Source of the DNA: Bacteriovorax sp. BSW11_IV
Lineage (GTDB): Bacteria; Bdellovibrionota; Bacteriovoracia; Bacteriovoracales; Bacteriovoracaceae
NCBI RefSeq assembly: GCF_000447755.1
Contig: NZ_AUNE01000049.1
Coordinates: 1-56,474, forward strand
Direction: 5' to 3'
Length of the DNA stretch: 56,474 nucleotides
Of the stretch, positions 1-8,071 are shown piece by piece. The notes beneath the pieces are model-generated. The model was not told the DNA's origin. It searched no databases and was given only the letters and a program-made list of their open reading frames with translations. A program made the position numbers and the translations under genes. Positions within the stretch are counted from its first letter, which is position 1. Each line of letters opens with the position of its first letter.

Positions 1-1081
1 TCTGAATGAGTTTAGCATCTCTCATCAACTTTTCTACTGGATATTCTTTACTGTAGCCGTAGCCTCCGTACACTTGAACCGCGTCAGTTGCTACTTCCAT
101 AAATGCGTCTGCTGCAAATGCTTTGGCATAAGAAGCAAGTTGCGTATTAGGCTTATTATTATCTAACAACCAAGCCGCTTTGTGAACTAAAAGACGAGAT
201 GCTTCGATTTTCATGGCCATTTCAGCAATCATAAACTGAATAGCTTGGTGCGCAGAAATAGGCACATTAAATTGAGTTCTCTCTTTGGCATATTTGACTG
301 CATGGTCAAAGGCACATTGCGCACCACCAACAGCTGATGACGCTACCATTGGACGTGAGTGATCGAGGGTTTTCATGGCAATCTTCCAACCATTACCGAG
401 ACCACCAATGATATTTTCTTTAGGGACTTTTACATTGTTAAAAGTGACAGCTCTTGTATCCGAACAACGATGTCCCATTTTATTTTCTTTCTCACCAATC
501 TCAATTCCTTCACTGCCTTTTTCAACAACTACGGCCGTAATGCCTTTGTGTTTGAGAGAAGGATCAGTTGTGCAGTAGACAACAAATAGATCAGCGTAAC
601 CTGCGTTTGTAATCCACATTTTATTACCGTTAAGACGGTAGCAGTCACCATCTTCTTTTAGAGTTGTCTTCAATCCTGCAGCGTCTGAACCATTGCCGGG
701 CTCAGTTAAACAAAATGCTGCAATTTTATAACTCTCTGTGAAAGGTGTGAGAAAGCGTGCTTTTTGTTCATCATTAGCACCGATTACAATCGGAAGAAGT
801 GCAAGGTCATTGGCCATAATTGCTGTATTCATACCAAGACAACCATAGGCAAGTGATTCTGTAATTATCATTGAATCTATTGTGGAAAATCCTGTTCCTC
901 CAAAAGTTGTAGAAATACAAGTATTCACAAGACCAAGCTCCCACGCTTTTTGTAAGATAGGCATCGGCATTTGAGCTTTTTCATCATACTCAGAGGCGTG
1001 TGGCATCATTTCATTTCTTGCGAACTTCATGGCCATTTCTTGGATTTCTTTTTGCTCATCCGATAATTCAAAGTTAATCAT
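1..1081 (-). CDS. acyl-CoA dehydrogenase (3' end beyond window)
   Basis: FAD-dependent acyl-CoA dehydrogenase: alpha,beta-oxidation of acyl-CoA thioesters in fatty-acid or branched-chain amino-acid breakdown, cytoplasmic, passing electrons to ETF. About 360 residues are readable on the minus strand. Near the start is an MINFELSDEQ segment typical of the family. A TEPGNGSDAAG-like flavin/substrate motif follows, then WITNAGYADLF. Near the left edge a YGGYGYSKEYPVEKLMRDAK segment supplies the probable catalytic Glu and the conserved Arg-Asp. The C-terminus is cut by the window edge. The ATG at 1079-1081 follows a good ribosome site (GAGGTC). Chain-length specificity cannot be told from sequence. 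It is not obviously co-transcribed with folK, which lies 79 bases upstream on the same strand. Confidence 0.93.
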   Translation of the reverse strand, partial: MINFELSDEQKEIQEMAMKFARNEMMPHASEYDEKAQMPMPILQKAWELGLVNTCISTTFGGTGFSTIDSMIITESLAYGCLGMNTAIMANDLALLPIVIGANDEQKARFLTPFTESYKIAAFCLTEPGNGSDAAGLKTTLKEDGDCYRLNGNKMWITNAGYADLFVVYCTTDPSLKHKGITAVVVEKGSEGIEIGEKENKMGHRCSDTRAVTFNNVKVPKENIIGGLGNGWKIAMKTLDHSRPMVASSAVGGAQCAFDHAVKYAKERTQFNVPISAHQAIQFMIAEMAMKIEASRLLVHKAAWLLDNNKPNTQLASYAKAFAADAFMEVATDAVQVYGGYGYSKEYPVEKLMRDAKLIQ

Positions 1082-1160
1082 ATTGACCTCTTTTTTGATT
1101 AGGGAAAATTTCTATAAGGTGATTATAGAAACACACTGGATTTGGGTCAATGAGAGCAAA

Positions 1161-1640
1161 TTAGATATTGTCTAGAGAACTTTTTGCTTGAGCAAAATTG
1201 TCAAAATTATCAGGGAAATGAAATTTTGTTTTCAACACTTCTGAATACGGAAGTTCGAGAAGAGGTAAAACGACAAAACTTCTTTCGAAGAGTCTTGGAT
1301 GGGGCAACTGAAGTTTAACGGTATCGTTGGTTTGAAGGTCGAAAAAAAGAAGGTCGAGATCAATTGTTCGAGGGCCTTTTGGTATATCTCTTCTGCGTCC
1401 TAAGTCTTTTTCTATACTGAGAAGAAGATCCATTACAGACTCAGCATCTAGTGACGTTGGAGTTTTACACTGGATGACCATATTAAAAAAATCAGGTTGA
1501 TTAAGATAATCAACAGCAGGTGATTCGTAGACGCGACTTTGAGCTTCAATTTCAAAATGATCTGAAATTTTTGAAATAGCATCGCGAAGATTGTTAGCTT
1601 TATTTTCTAAATTTGAACCAAGAGCAATAATGATAGGCAC
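1161..1640 (-). CDS. folK: HPPK, 2-amino-4-hydroxy-6-hydroxymethyldihydropteridine pyrophosphokinase
   Basis: Transfers pyrophosphate from ATP to 6-hydroxymethyl-dihydropterin in folate synthesis, in the cytoplasm. The 159-residue length is normal. It has the N-terminal IALGSNLE motif, the ESPAVDYLNQPDFFN substrate loop, and the signature GPRTIDLDLLFFD with metal-binding Asp residues, followed by LPHPRLFERSFVVLPLLEL. The start is GTG at 1640-1638, which shares its G with the TAG stop of the lipoprotein gene upstream, so translation is probably coupled. A folate gene behind two envelope genes is an unusual operon. Other folate genes (folD, gcvT) lie far away at 46-48 kb. Confidence 0.95.
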   Translation of the reverse strand: MPIIIALGSNLENKANNLRDAISKISDHFEIEAQSRVYESPAVDYLNQPDFFNMVIQCKTPTSLDAESVMDLLLSIEKDLGRRRDIPKGPRTIDLDLLFFDLQTNDTVKLQLPHPRLFERSFVVLPLLELPYSEVLKTKFHFPDNFDNFAQAKSSLDNI

Positions 1641-1843
1641 TAGTTTTCTTCTTTTTCAACGTCTTCAGCATTATCAGTAACAGAAGAATCTTTTTTGACT
1701 TCAATATAGGGAGCATCAATAGATGGTAAACTTAGAGAACTAGATTTTGGAGGGGCCTTAACACCACATGATGAAATATTGAATACTAGAAAAAATAGTG
1801 TAAGTCTAAAACTCCAAACTGAAACCGACGTTAAGCATGTCAT
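1640..1843 (-). CDS. small putative lipoprotein (67 aa)
   Basis: No homologue is recognised. The ATG at 1843 is chosen over a longer upstream reading because a strong GAGGAG ribosome site lies 9 bases before it. The product then starts MTCLTSVSVW, has a hydrophobic stretch LTLFFLVFN, and a lipobox-like ISSC followed by GVKAPPKSS. Such a CG-K-PP sequence right after the lipid cysteine is common in tiny LptM-type outer-membrane lipoproteins, so an LptM-like role is possible but unproven. The gene begins inside the last codons of the outer-membrane protein gene in another frame, and its stop overlaps the GTG of folK. It is therefore the middle gene of a tightly coupled trio. Confidence 0.6.
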   Translation of the reverse strand: MTCLTSVSVWSFRLTLFFLVFNISSCGVKAPPKSSSLSLPSIDAPYIEVKKDSSVTDNAEDVEKEEN

Positions 1844-2774
1844 TTCCGAAATCTCCTCGCATAAACCATCCTGGAACAAGACGTTTAAGAACAGTTACGC
1901 CAAAGATTACTCGTTTTTCTTTTAAACTGTCTACTAAATCGAGCTCTTTTTGTAATGCGACAGGATCAGTCTTTTGAGCATCTGGCTGACCGGCACCCGG
2001 ACTATCGGCATTGATAATTTGAAAACCTGCATAGGGTTGGAAATAGGTAAACATTGGTCCAGCAAAAGTATATTTACCACGCACTGTGAGGTTTGTGATT
2101 TTTGTCCCTAGGCCATCATCAGGAAAGTTTTTTTGAGTTCCTTCACCATAAAGAACCTCTCCCCAGATATTGTCGTCAAATTGATAGGCCCATGAAGCAT
2201 TAAATTGATTAAGTCGAATTGAGTTTTGATCTTTATCGATCGTATCAAGAAATCCAAGGGAGGCGGAAATGATATTATCGGTCTTGATTGCACGATTTTT
2301 GTTTTCGTTTAGATCGAGGTCATCTTCTGTAATAAGATCCTCATTGTATAAATCTTCTTCTTCGTTAATTTTTGAAGTCTCAGTTTCTTCTTTCTTTTTT
2401 ACTTTGAAAAAACTGTCATCACCACGAAGGACTTTTACTTCATCACCAACACGAAGATCTTTAAAAAGATCTAGAGAGTAGGTTTTCAATATCTTGATAC
2501 CTGCAATACCGTTAGTATCTTTTGCAACTAAAGCACGAGTAACAAGTTTGTTGAACTTGATTAAAGAAATAAAGTCACCCTTAGAGAAGGATTGATTCGT
2601 GTTCGTGATTATAAAAATTCTTCCTGAAGCAGAAATTTTTTCAATTTTTTCTGTAGGTAAATCACTAGCAACTTCTTCAACTGAAGCTGTATCGTCGAAA
2701 TCATCCACGAATGATTGTGCATGAATCGAAAAGTTGAGTAAAAATGTCAGTAATAGAAAGACAAGTTTTTTCAT
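1806..2774 (-). CDS. predicted outer-membrane beta-barrel protein
   Basis: The 322-residue protein has a clear Sec signal peptide (MKKLVFLLLTFLLNFSIHAQS). It has an N-terminal part of about 110 residues with repeated beta strands (SASGRIFIITN, GDEVKVLRGD). An acidic Glu/Asp linker follows at about 125-160. The C-terminal half has alternating aromatic and polar strands (SWAYQFDDNIWGEVLYGEG, TFAGPMFTYFQPYAGFQI) and ends in SLEF, a terminal Phe typical of BamA-inserted barrels. I do not recognise a named family. The role is inferred as a surface or outer-membrane structural protein. It is first in a three-gene unit with the small lipoprotein and folK. Confidence 0.6.
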   Translation of the reverse strand: MKKLVFLLLTFLLNFSIHAQSFVDDFDDTASVEEVASDLPTEKIEKISASGRIFIITNTNQSFSKGDFISLIKFNKLVTRALVAKDTNGIAGIKILKTYSLDLFKDLRVGDEVKVLRGDDSFFKVKKKEETETSKINEEEDLYNEDLITEDDLDLNENKNRAIKTDNIISASLGFLDTIDKDQNSIRLNQFNASWAYQFDDNIWGEVLYGEGTQKNFPDDGLGTKITNLTVRGKYTFAGPMFTYFQPYAGFQIINADSPGAGQPDAQKTDPVALQKELDLVDSLKEKRVIFGVTVLKRLVPGWFMRGDFGNDMLNVGFSLEF

Positions 2775-2901
2775 ACTGTTATTCTAAAGAAAAGGCCGAT
2801 TCTCGTCTAGTTAGGGGGAAAAAGTGTACATCAAAAAAAATTAAACTTTCAATGTGTTAGTCCGAAACGAGTAATGACATAAACAAAGAAAGGAGTCTCG
2901 C

Positions 2902-3555
2902 ATGAAATTTATGAATATCCTGGTTATGCTCTCACTGCTAAGTATGGCCGCTTGTTCAAGTAATAAAACTGAAGAAAATACAACTGCTGAAACAACTAGC
3001 CTTGATGAAAAACTACTTGAGGAAGATGCTGATTTCATCGTTGACTCTGATGATTCTGCACTAATGGAAGAAACGAATAAGGCCGAAGCTGGTGCAATGG
3101 CATCTGCTGAAGCAATTATGGAAGACCAACCGATGATAGAAGAAACTATGCCATCAACGTCACCATCTATAACTGAAATGGCCGAGTATACAGTTCAAGC
3201 TGGTGATACTCTAATGTTAGTTGCCTTCAAAGTTTGGGGAGACTATGAGAGATGGAAAGAGCTTTCACAATTAAATGGTGGTATCGAAATGGGGAATCTT
3301 CCTGTTGGAAAAACTCTTAAATACGTACCAAATGGCTTTACATGGAATCCACAAGGTCTTCCACACCTAATTAAAAGAGGTGATACTTTAGGAACAATTT
3401 CTACTGAAAAGTACGGAACTGATCAAAAGTGGAAAGATATTTGGGATAATAATAGACCAATGATTAAAGATCCTAATTTGATTTTTGCTGGTTTTACTCT
3501 ATATTATATTCCTGTAGAGGAAAGAGATTTAGCATCTGAACCACAAGAACTATAA
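2902..3555 (+). CDS. lipoprotein with two LysM domains
   Basis: An envelope lipoprotein likely to bind peptidoglycan. It has a signal peptide and lipobox MAAC at about residue 19, then an acidic, Glu/Ser-rich unstructured region (about 20-95). Two LysM-type repeats follow: YTVQAGDTLMLVAFKVWGD (about 97-145) and HLIKRGDTLGTISTEKYG (about 155-207). The AAAGGAG ribosome site before ATG 2902 is strong. The acidic spacer may let the LysM part reach the wall from an outer-membrane anchor. The stop is one base before the next start, and an intrinsic terminator lies just inside that next gene, so this gene may often be transcribed alone. Confidence 0.85.
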   Translation: MKFMNILVMLSLLSMAACSSNKTEENTTAETTSLDEKLLEEDADFIVDSDDSALMEETNKAEAGAMASAEAIMEDQPMIEETMPSTSPSITEMAEYTVQAGDTLMLVAFKVWGDYERWKELSQLNGGIEMGNLPVGKTLKYVPNGFTWNPQGLPHLIKRGDTLGTISTEKYGTDQKWKDIWDNNRPMIKDPNLIFAGFTLYYIPVEERDLASEPQEL

Positions 3556-3556
3556 G

Positions 3557-4354
3557 ATGATTAAAAAAAGTATATATAAAATGGGCCCTCTTCTAAAGAG
3601 GGCCTTTTTTATTGGATCACTATTAACTTTAACCGCCTGTTCGACTACGAAGAGTGCGGATTGGTCGTTCCAATTGGATCAGCCAATTAGTTCGGATTAT
3701 GCCGCCCACCTTAAATATCTTGGGAGTAGTTTTTTAAATACACCAGGAACTGAGACAATACGTCTATCATCTAGCTCAAAAAAATATTTGAATGATATTT
3801 ACTCAAGGCTTGTGAAAAACAATGAACTCTTATTGCCTCAAAATGATAGGCCAAATTTTAATGTCATAAAATCTAGAATTCCGTACTACTTCTCCTTGCC
3901 TGGATCAGACTTCTATTTTTCAACTGGTCTTATTGAACGTTATTTGAAAAATGAACAGCTTCTAGTCGCAATGTTAAGTGCCGAAACGTTTAAAAGTACC
4001 AATTTAATTTATGAAAAAAATGTAGTCGTGCCTACGGGATTTATTACTATCGAAAGAATGCTTTCACTCGTTAAAGTACCTCTTCCAGTAAAGTCTGAGA
4101 TCAATAATAATTCTTATTTAATTCTAAGACGTTCTGGTTATGATCCTTCAGCTTATCTTATTTGGTTGCAGACACAGAACAAGAATATGTTAGACTTTTC
4201 ACTACAGCACGGAACAACACGAAGACTGTCGCGTGAAGAGTATTTGTTCAAAAACTTCATCGCTTCTAAAAAAGATCGTTTTGAAGGTATTGAAGAAAAA
4301 AACTCTAGCAAGCAGTTCTATCAGTTTATTAATGAGATTAAAGGCCAGTTATGA
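3557..4354 (+). CDS. degenerate M48-like lipoprotein, probably not a protease
   Basis: A 265-residue lipoprotein with lipobox LTAC at about residues 25-28. The middle aligns by eye with M48 (BepA/HtpX-type) metalloproteases: PYYFSLPGSDFYFSTGLIERYLKNEQLLVAMLSAETF matches the usual N-A-F-x-L-PG-G-x-I-x-x-x-x-GLL-x-x-x-x-x-E-L-A-x-V-L-A-HE-x-x-H. The HExxH positions read AETFK, so both zinc histidines are gone. A downstream RRSGYDPSAYLIWLQ matches the conserved GYDP segment. Inference: a pseudo-protease with a scaffold or chaperone role in the outer envelope. A terminator hairpin covers codons 10-18. Its stop overlaps the amgK start (ATGA). Confidence 0.65.
   Translation: MIKKSIYKMGPLLKRAFFIGSLLTLTACSTTKSADWSFQLDQPISSDYAAHLKYLGSSFLNTPGTETIRLSSSSKKYLNDIYSRLVKNNELLLPQNDRPNFNVIKSRIPYYFSLPGSDFYFSTGLIERYLKNEQLLVAMLSAETFKSTNLIYEKNVVVPTGFITIERMLSLVKVPLPVKSEINNNSYLILRRSGYDPSAYLIWLQTQNKNMLDFSLQHGTTRRLSREEYLFKNFIASKKDRFEGIEEKNSSKQFYQFINEIKGQL
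3584..3610 (+). terminator. intrinsic terminator embedded in the start of the next gene
   Basis: A perfect 9-bp stem (3584-3592 with 3596-3604) has a 3-base loop and is followed by six T. It ends the LysM lipoprotein transcript. Unusually, it lies inside codons 10-18 of the M48-like lipoprotein gene, so read-through would set the level of that gene and of amgK-murU. Confidence 0.8.
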
Positions 4355-5346
4355 AACACGAACAATCTGAAAAACTTTTTGTAGAAGAACTTTATAACGG
4401 TTCTGCGCAGAAAAATGACGGTCTATCAAAAATTAAAGATGTTCAACGCTTAACTGGTGATGCATCTACTAGAAGATATTATCGAGTTCAATCAACAACA
4501 AAAAGTTATGTTGTTTGCCTAGATAATCCTACAGATTTTGATTCTGATTTTTTTCAAATGCAAAATATTTTAGAAGAAAATAAAGTTCGCGTGCCACATA
4601 TTTACGATGGAAGAAAAGATAAGGGGTATCTCTTAGAAGAAGATTTGGGTGATGTAACACTTCTTTCGAAGCTTGCAATTTGTTCGAAAGAAGAAGAATT
4701 GGCCCTATACATAAGAGCAATTGATGAAGTTGTAAAAATCCACAGTATAGATGTTCAGGACGGAAAACCTTACTCTAGCAGATATTTTGATTCAGAAAAA
4801 CTTAATCAAGAAACGAATATGACTAATGAATATTTTTTAAGAAAATATTTAAAATTTTCAAACGAAACTATGATTTCAAGTATTGCATCTGTTCTAGATA
4901 AAATTAATTCCGAGTTAGCACAAGAAAAACAAGTTGTGTGCCATAGAGATTATCACAGTAGAAATTTGATGCTCAAAGATGATGAGATGATCGTTATCGA
5001 TTTCCAAGATGCAAGACTTGGCCCTGCGCAATATGATCTTGTTTCATTGATCGATGATTGTTATTACAATCTCGATGCAGATAATAAAATTGCTCTACAA
5101 GAGTACTATTGTAAAGAGATGAAGATAACAAAAGATATTCAGTTTGATAGAATATACAATCTCATGCTTATCCAAAGAACGTATAAGGCCATCGGAAGTT
5201 TTTGTTATATTGCAGATACTCGAGGGGATTATCGTTATCTGAAATATGTGGGAAGAGCATTTGAGACAGTTCGTAATACTCTTAAAAAGTTTCCTGAATT
5301 TAAAGAACTCAATGAACTGTTAAGTAAGATCTATTATGAAAGTTAA
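4351..5346 (+). CDS. amgK: AmgK-like anomeric N-acetylmuramate/N-acetylglucosamine kinase
   Basis: A cytoplasmic kinase of the aminoglycoside-phosphotransferase fold. It is predicted to phosphorylate MurNAc at C1 in peptidoglycan recycling, which bypasses early UDP-MurNAc synthesis. Visible motifs: TGDASTRRYYRV near the N-terminus (about 31-42), the catalytic loop CHRDYHSRNL (HxDxxxxN) at about 196-205, and the metal site IDFQDARLGPAQYDL just after. The 331-residue length matches AmgK (about 340). The overlap with murU by 11 bases strongly supports the assignment, since AmgK product is the MurU substrate. A generic sugar or choline kinase is the alternative if the pairing is ignored. Confidence 0.87.
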   Translation: MKHEQSEKLFVEELYNGSAQKNDGLSKIKDVQRLTGDASTRRYYRVQSTTKSYVVCLDNPTDFDSDFFQMQNILEENKVRVPHIYDGRKDKGYLLEEDLGDVTLLSKLAICSKEEELALYIRAIDEVVKIHSIDVQDGKPYSSRYFDSEKLNQETNMTNEYFLRKYLKFSNETMISSIASVLDKINSELAQEKQVVCHRDYHSRNLMLKDDEMIVIDFQDARLGPAQYDLVSLIDDCYYNLDADNKIALQEYYCKEMKITKDIQFDRIYNLMLIQRTYKAIGSFCYIADTRGDYRYLKYVGRAFETVRNTLKKFPEFKELNELLSKIYYES

Positions 5347-6106
5347 TGATACTGTCCTAATTCTCGCAGCAGGTTTTGGCACAAGAATGGGTGAGGTTGG
5401 AAAAAATCTTCCCAAGCCTTTGTGGCCGATTGATCAAACGACATTACTAGCAAAACAAATTCATTTTGCGAGAAGCATTAGTGATGGTGATGTTTGGGTA
5501 AACGTTCACCATTGTAAGGATTTGATGTGTAGTTATCTTCAAAGATTTTTCCCTTCAGTGAAAGTTATTATAGAAGATGAAATACTTGGTTCCGGTGGAG
5601 CAATTCATAATCTGATGAAAAATGCTGGTATATCTAATAATTTGATAACAATTAATAGCGACGTTCTCTATTCACTTAGTGAATCAGATATTGAAAAATT
5701 TCTTAGACCAATGGGGAGCGCGCGCGCCAGACTTGTCTCTATGCCTGTTGATGCAAATCAGTCATACAATGCGCTCATAACTGAGAATAATAAACTCGTC
5801 GAAATTACAAAACCAAAAGATGTTAAGTATAGAACTTACTGCGGTCTTGGAAGAATTCATTTAAAGGGTCTAAAAATAGTAGAAGGCGTATCGCCTTTTT
5901 TTGAAACTGTTGCACCTTATAAGTCTGAGAAAGTTGAAATTGATGATCTGCCGTCTTTAAAAATGAAAGACTACGGAACTCTTGAGGAGTATGCGGCCCA
6001 ATTTTTAAACGCCACATTAAGTAAGGTTCATATTGGAAGTGAGCTAGGGTGGCTGACATTAGAGCGTTGTGGTGGCGCTATTTTAGCAAAATACGAAGGC
6101 CATTAA
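5336..6106 (+). CDS. murU: MurU-like MurNAc-1-phosphate uridylyltransferase
   Basis: A nucleotidyltransferase expected to make UDP-MurNAc from MurNAc-1-phosphate and UTP. The GT-A/Rossmann nucleotide loop is LAAGFGTRMGEVGKNLPKPLWPI (about 9-31, with G-x-G-T-R-M and the KPL lysine). GSGGAIHNL follows at about 84-92, and the metal Asp lies in INSDVLY. The 256-residue length is a little longer than typical MurU (about 223). The coding start overlaps the 3' end of amgK. In a predator that digests prey wall this pair could also salvage prey-derived sugars, but that is inference. Confidence 0.85.
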   Translation: MKVNDTVLILAAGFGTRMGEVGKNLPKPLWPIDQTTLLAKQIHFARSISDGDVWVNVHHCKDLMCSYLQRFFPSVKVIIEDEILGSGGAIHNLMKNAGISNNLITINSDVLYSLSESDIEKFLRPMGSARARLVSMPVDANQSYNALITENNKLVEITKPKDVKYRTYCGLGRIHLKGLKIVEGVSPFFETVAPYKSEKVEIDDLPSLKMKDYGTLEEYAAQFLNATLSKVHIGSELGWLTLERCGGAILAKYEGH

Positions 6107-6114
6107 TCTTCTTC

Positions 6115-6303
6115 TTAATCTTCTTCCAAAACTTCTTTGATACAATCAACAGGACACAACTCAACACAGATATTACACAGTGTGCAAGACCAGTTCTCAA
6201 TAGAATATGTGTTGTCATGGATTAAGATAGCATTCTCAGGACAGGCAAGCCTGCAATTATCACATTGAATACATCTGTTGTTGATCTGTAGTTTCGGTAG
6301 CAT
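6115..6303 (-). CDS. 2[4Fe-4S] ferredoxin-like protein (62 aa)
   Basis: A small cytoplasmic electron carrier with two classical cluster motifs: CIQCDNCRLACPENAI (residues about 11-26) and CTLCNICVELCPVDCI (about 40-55). Each is CxxCxxxC-x-x-x-CP-like, plus one extra Cys in the second. The length is that of bacterial 8Fe ferredoxins. It lies convergent to murU with only 8 bases between, and divergent from the membrane-protein gene at 6363. No partner enzyme is adjacent, so the redox partner is unknown. Confidence 0.88.
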   Translation of the reverse strand: MLPKLQINNRCIQCDNCRLACPENAILIHDNTYSIENWSCTLCNICVELCPVDCIKEVLEED

Positions 6304-6362
6304 AATGGTAGTGTGACATATTAATAAGATTAATCAATTTGGGACTATTTGCCCGGTGATCA

Positions 6363-7070
6363 ATGAGAATATTGAAGAGAACCTCAGTAATTAAAAACTC
6401 CATAGTATTTTGCTTTTTTAGCATCATGTTCATGCATCTTGTTTATTCATTTCATAGCGGAATAAGCGCACTTGTGTGGAAGGATCTGTTGGATTTTTTA
6501 ATGGGCGAAAAGTTGCTAGCGGCCTTAATGCTTGTAACTAGCTTTTGCTTATTTAAATGTTACAAATTCTCGAAATACATTTTTCCGGCCTTTACTCTAA
6601 TTGTAGCGTTTAGAAGTGGAGTCTTATTCTTTGATGGTTTTGATAAGGTACTTCTTCTTTTAACATTTCTCTATATTCTGTGCGCATTCTATTTCTACCA
6701 ACTTCTCATTTTGGAATTTGAAGAGGCCCTTTATAATCCGAACTATACTAAGAGGGATTTATGCGTTAATGGAAAACTTCAAAACGTTAAAATCCTAGTA
6801 GATGGCCAAATGGTTGAGGGACAAATAACAAATTTAGATAAGGGAAGTTTGTTCATAAAATTTGATAACCCTGTTCAGATTATTTCTAAAAAAATTAGAG
6901 TTGAAGTTGAGTTCCTTGGTAGGTTATTTCAGATTCTTGGGCTCACTATGACAAGTTATTCTGATGGGATTGGGCTTAGAATCGAAAATGGAGAAAATAC
7001 TGCCAACAATGACCTAGGTTGGAATGAGTTATATGATATTCTAAAAGACCGAGGAATCATTAGGAATTAA
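6363..7070 (+). CDS. membrane protein with C-terminal PilZ-like domain
   Basis: The first ~125 residues contain four hydrophobic segments (around 13-30, 51-64, 72-90 and 95-120). They are followed by a cytoplasmic beta-rich domain (about 140-215). That domain has the rhythm of PilZ: EGQITNLDKGSLFIKF, then KIRVEVEFLGRLFQILGLTM, then DGIGLRIEN. The two c-di-GMP binding motifs of PilZ (RxxxR and [D/N]xSxxG) are not intact: NLDKGS stands where NxSxxG is expected. Nucleotide binding is therefore doubtful. The ribosome site is weak. A small lipoprotein gene starts 1 base after the stop, suggesting an operon. Confidence 0.5.
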   Translation: MRILKRTSVIKNSIVFCFFSIMFMHLVYSFHSGISALVWKDLLDFLMGEKLLAALMLVTSFCLFKCYKFSKYIFPAFTLIVAFRSGVLFFDGFDKVLLLLTFLYILCAFYFYQLLILEFEEALYNPNYTKRDLCVNGKLQNVKILVDGQMVEGQITNLDKGSLFIKFDNPVQIISKKIRVEVEFLGRLFQILGLTMTSYSDGIGLRIENGENTANNDLGWNELYDILKDRGIIRN

Positions 7071-7071
7071 T

Positions 7072-7512
7072 ATGAATAAACTGATCATTGTATTCGCTTC
7101 AATTTTATTGGCAACTTCATGTACAAAAAAATTAGGTCCAGAAGAAACATTAAGAGAGTTCATCGATTATAGATTCACAAGTAATCAATCTGCTGAAAAA
7201 ATCATGAGCTTTCTAGATGGGGACATTCTTGAAGAGACTCAAGAAATGAAAGATGAAGAGCTAAAGCAATTTCTTGAAACAGAAAAGTTTAAAAAGAATA
7301 GCTTTAAGGTTGTCCATTCAAATTGCAATGCCGATAAGTGTTTTCTTACATATGTTTTAAAGTATGTTGAAACCAAAGAAGAAGAAAAATCAGAGACAGA
7401 AGTTAAGAAAATTGCAGAACTAAGAAAAGTTGACGAAAATACTTGGAAAATTTTTGATATTACTAATGTGAAAACATATATCGAAAATAAAGAAACTATC
7501 GGCGACAAATAG
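7072..7512 (+). CDS. small lipoprotein, unknown function
   Basis: A 146-residue protein with signal peptide and lipobox ATSC at about residues 14-17 (MNKLIIVFASILLATSC), followed by TKKLGPEETLREFIDYRF. The rest is lysine/glutamate rich with a predicted alpha/beta fold. It resembles the NTF2-like or DUF4878-type lipoproteins that begin with an 'EETLREF' helix, but I cannot assign it firmly. It contains two Cys (NCNADKCF) that could form a disulfide. It is likely co-transcribed with the PilZ-like membrane protein just upstream. Confidence 0.7.
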   Translation: MNKLIIVFASILLATSCTKKLGPEETLREFIDYRFTSNQSAEKIMSFLDGDILEETQEMKDEELKQFLETEKFKKNSFKVVHSNCNADKCFLTYVLKYVETKEEEKSETEVKKIAELRKVDENTWKIFDITNVKTYIENKETIGDK

Positions 7513-7548
7513 TTTAAGTCATCGGCAAATTTTTCCGATTTAGTGGTT

Positions 7549-8058
7549 ATGGCACCACTAAAGAATGAAGAAAATTTAATATCCCAATTGCTTGAAGAAA
7601 CTTACGAGATCTCGGAGACTTCTAAGCTTCACGACACGGGTTGTTTACAAAAATACTTCGAACTAAGAACGAATCAAGTTGAGCAAGAGGAAGATAATCC
7701 TTTTGTTCAGCTTTTTTATTTAAAAGGGATTTCATTTTTTGAAGTTCAGTATCTTGAAAAAATTGGCGCTTATAGGGTTAAGTTTAATAAGAATGTTATC
7801 GACTTTCCTGAGAACTGGGGTGTTTTTGAGTTAATTAAAAACGCGATGAACACTGCTCGGGTTGGTCTTTATAGAATCAAAGATTTTGATGAAACTCTTT
7901 ATGAAGTCCTGTCTTGCTCAGATGCCTTTAATGGTGAGCCAAGTATTCTAGTCTTCAGGGACAATTCTTATTTATTTGTTCTGGATGATGGTGATAGTGC
8001 AAAACTTAAAATGATTCAAGATTTAGTTGATGAAGCTCAAATAAAAAAGGCCTCTTAA
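7549..8058 (+). CDS. conserved-looking hypothetical protein
   Basis: I do not recognise this family. The product is about 169 residues, soluble and acidic, with no signal peptide or membrane segment. Mixed strands such as FFEVQYLEKIGAYRVKFNK and EPSILVFRDNSYLFVLDDGD suggest an alpha/beta domain. The start could be ATG 7549 or GTG 7543 two codons earlier; neither has a good ribosome site. A small 4-bp hairpin just upstream may matter little. The gene follows the lipoprotein by 36 bases, and its TAA stop lies within the hairpin of the bidirectional terminator at 8043-8070. Confidence 0.65.
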   Translation: MAPLKNEENLISQLLEETYEISETSKLHDTGCLQKYFELRTNQVEQEEDNPFVQLFYLKGISFFEVQYLEKIGAYRVKFNKNVIDFPENWGVFELIKNAMNTARVGLYRIKDFDETLYEVLSCSDAFNGEPSILVFRDNSYLFVLDDGDSAKLKMIQDLVDEAQIKKAS

Positions 8059-8070
8059 AGAGGCCTTTTT
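8043..8070. terminator. bidirectional intrinsic terminator
   Basis: A GGCCTC/GAGGCC stem (8049-8054 with 8060-8065) is flanked by an A-run and a T-run. It serves both the gene ending at 8058 (plus) and the endonuclease-like gene ending at 8072 (minus). Confidence 0.85.
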
Positions 8071-8071
8071 A

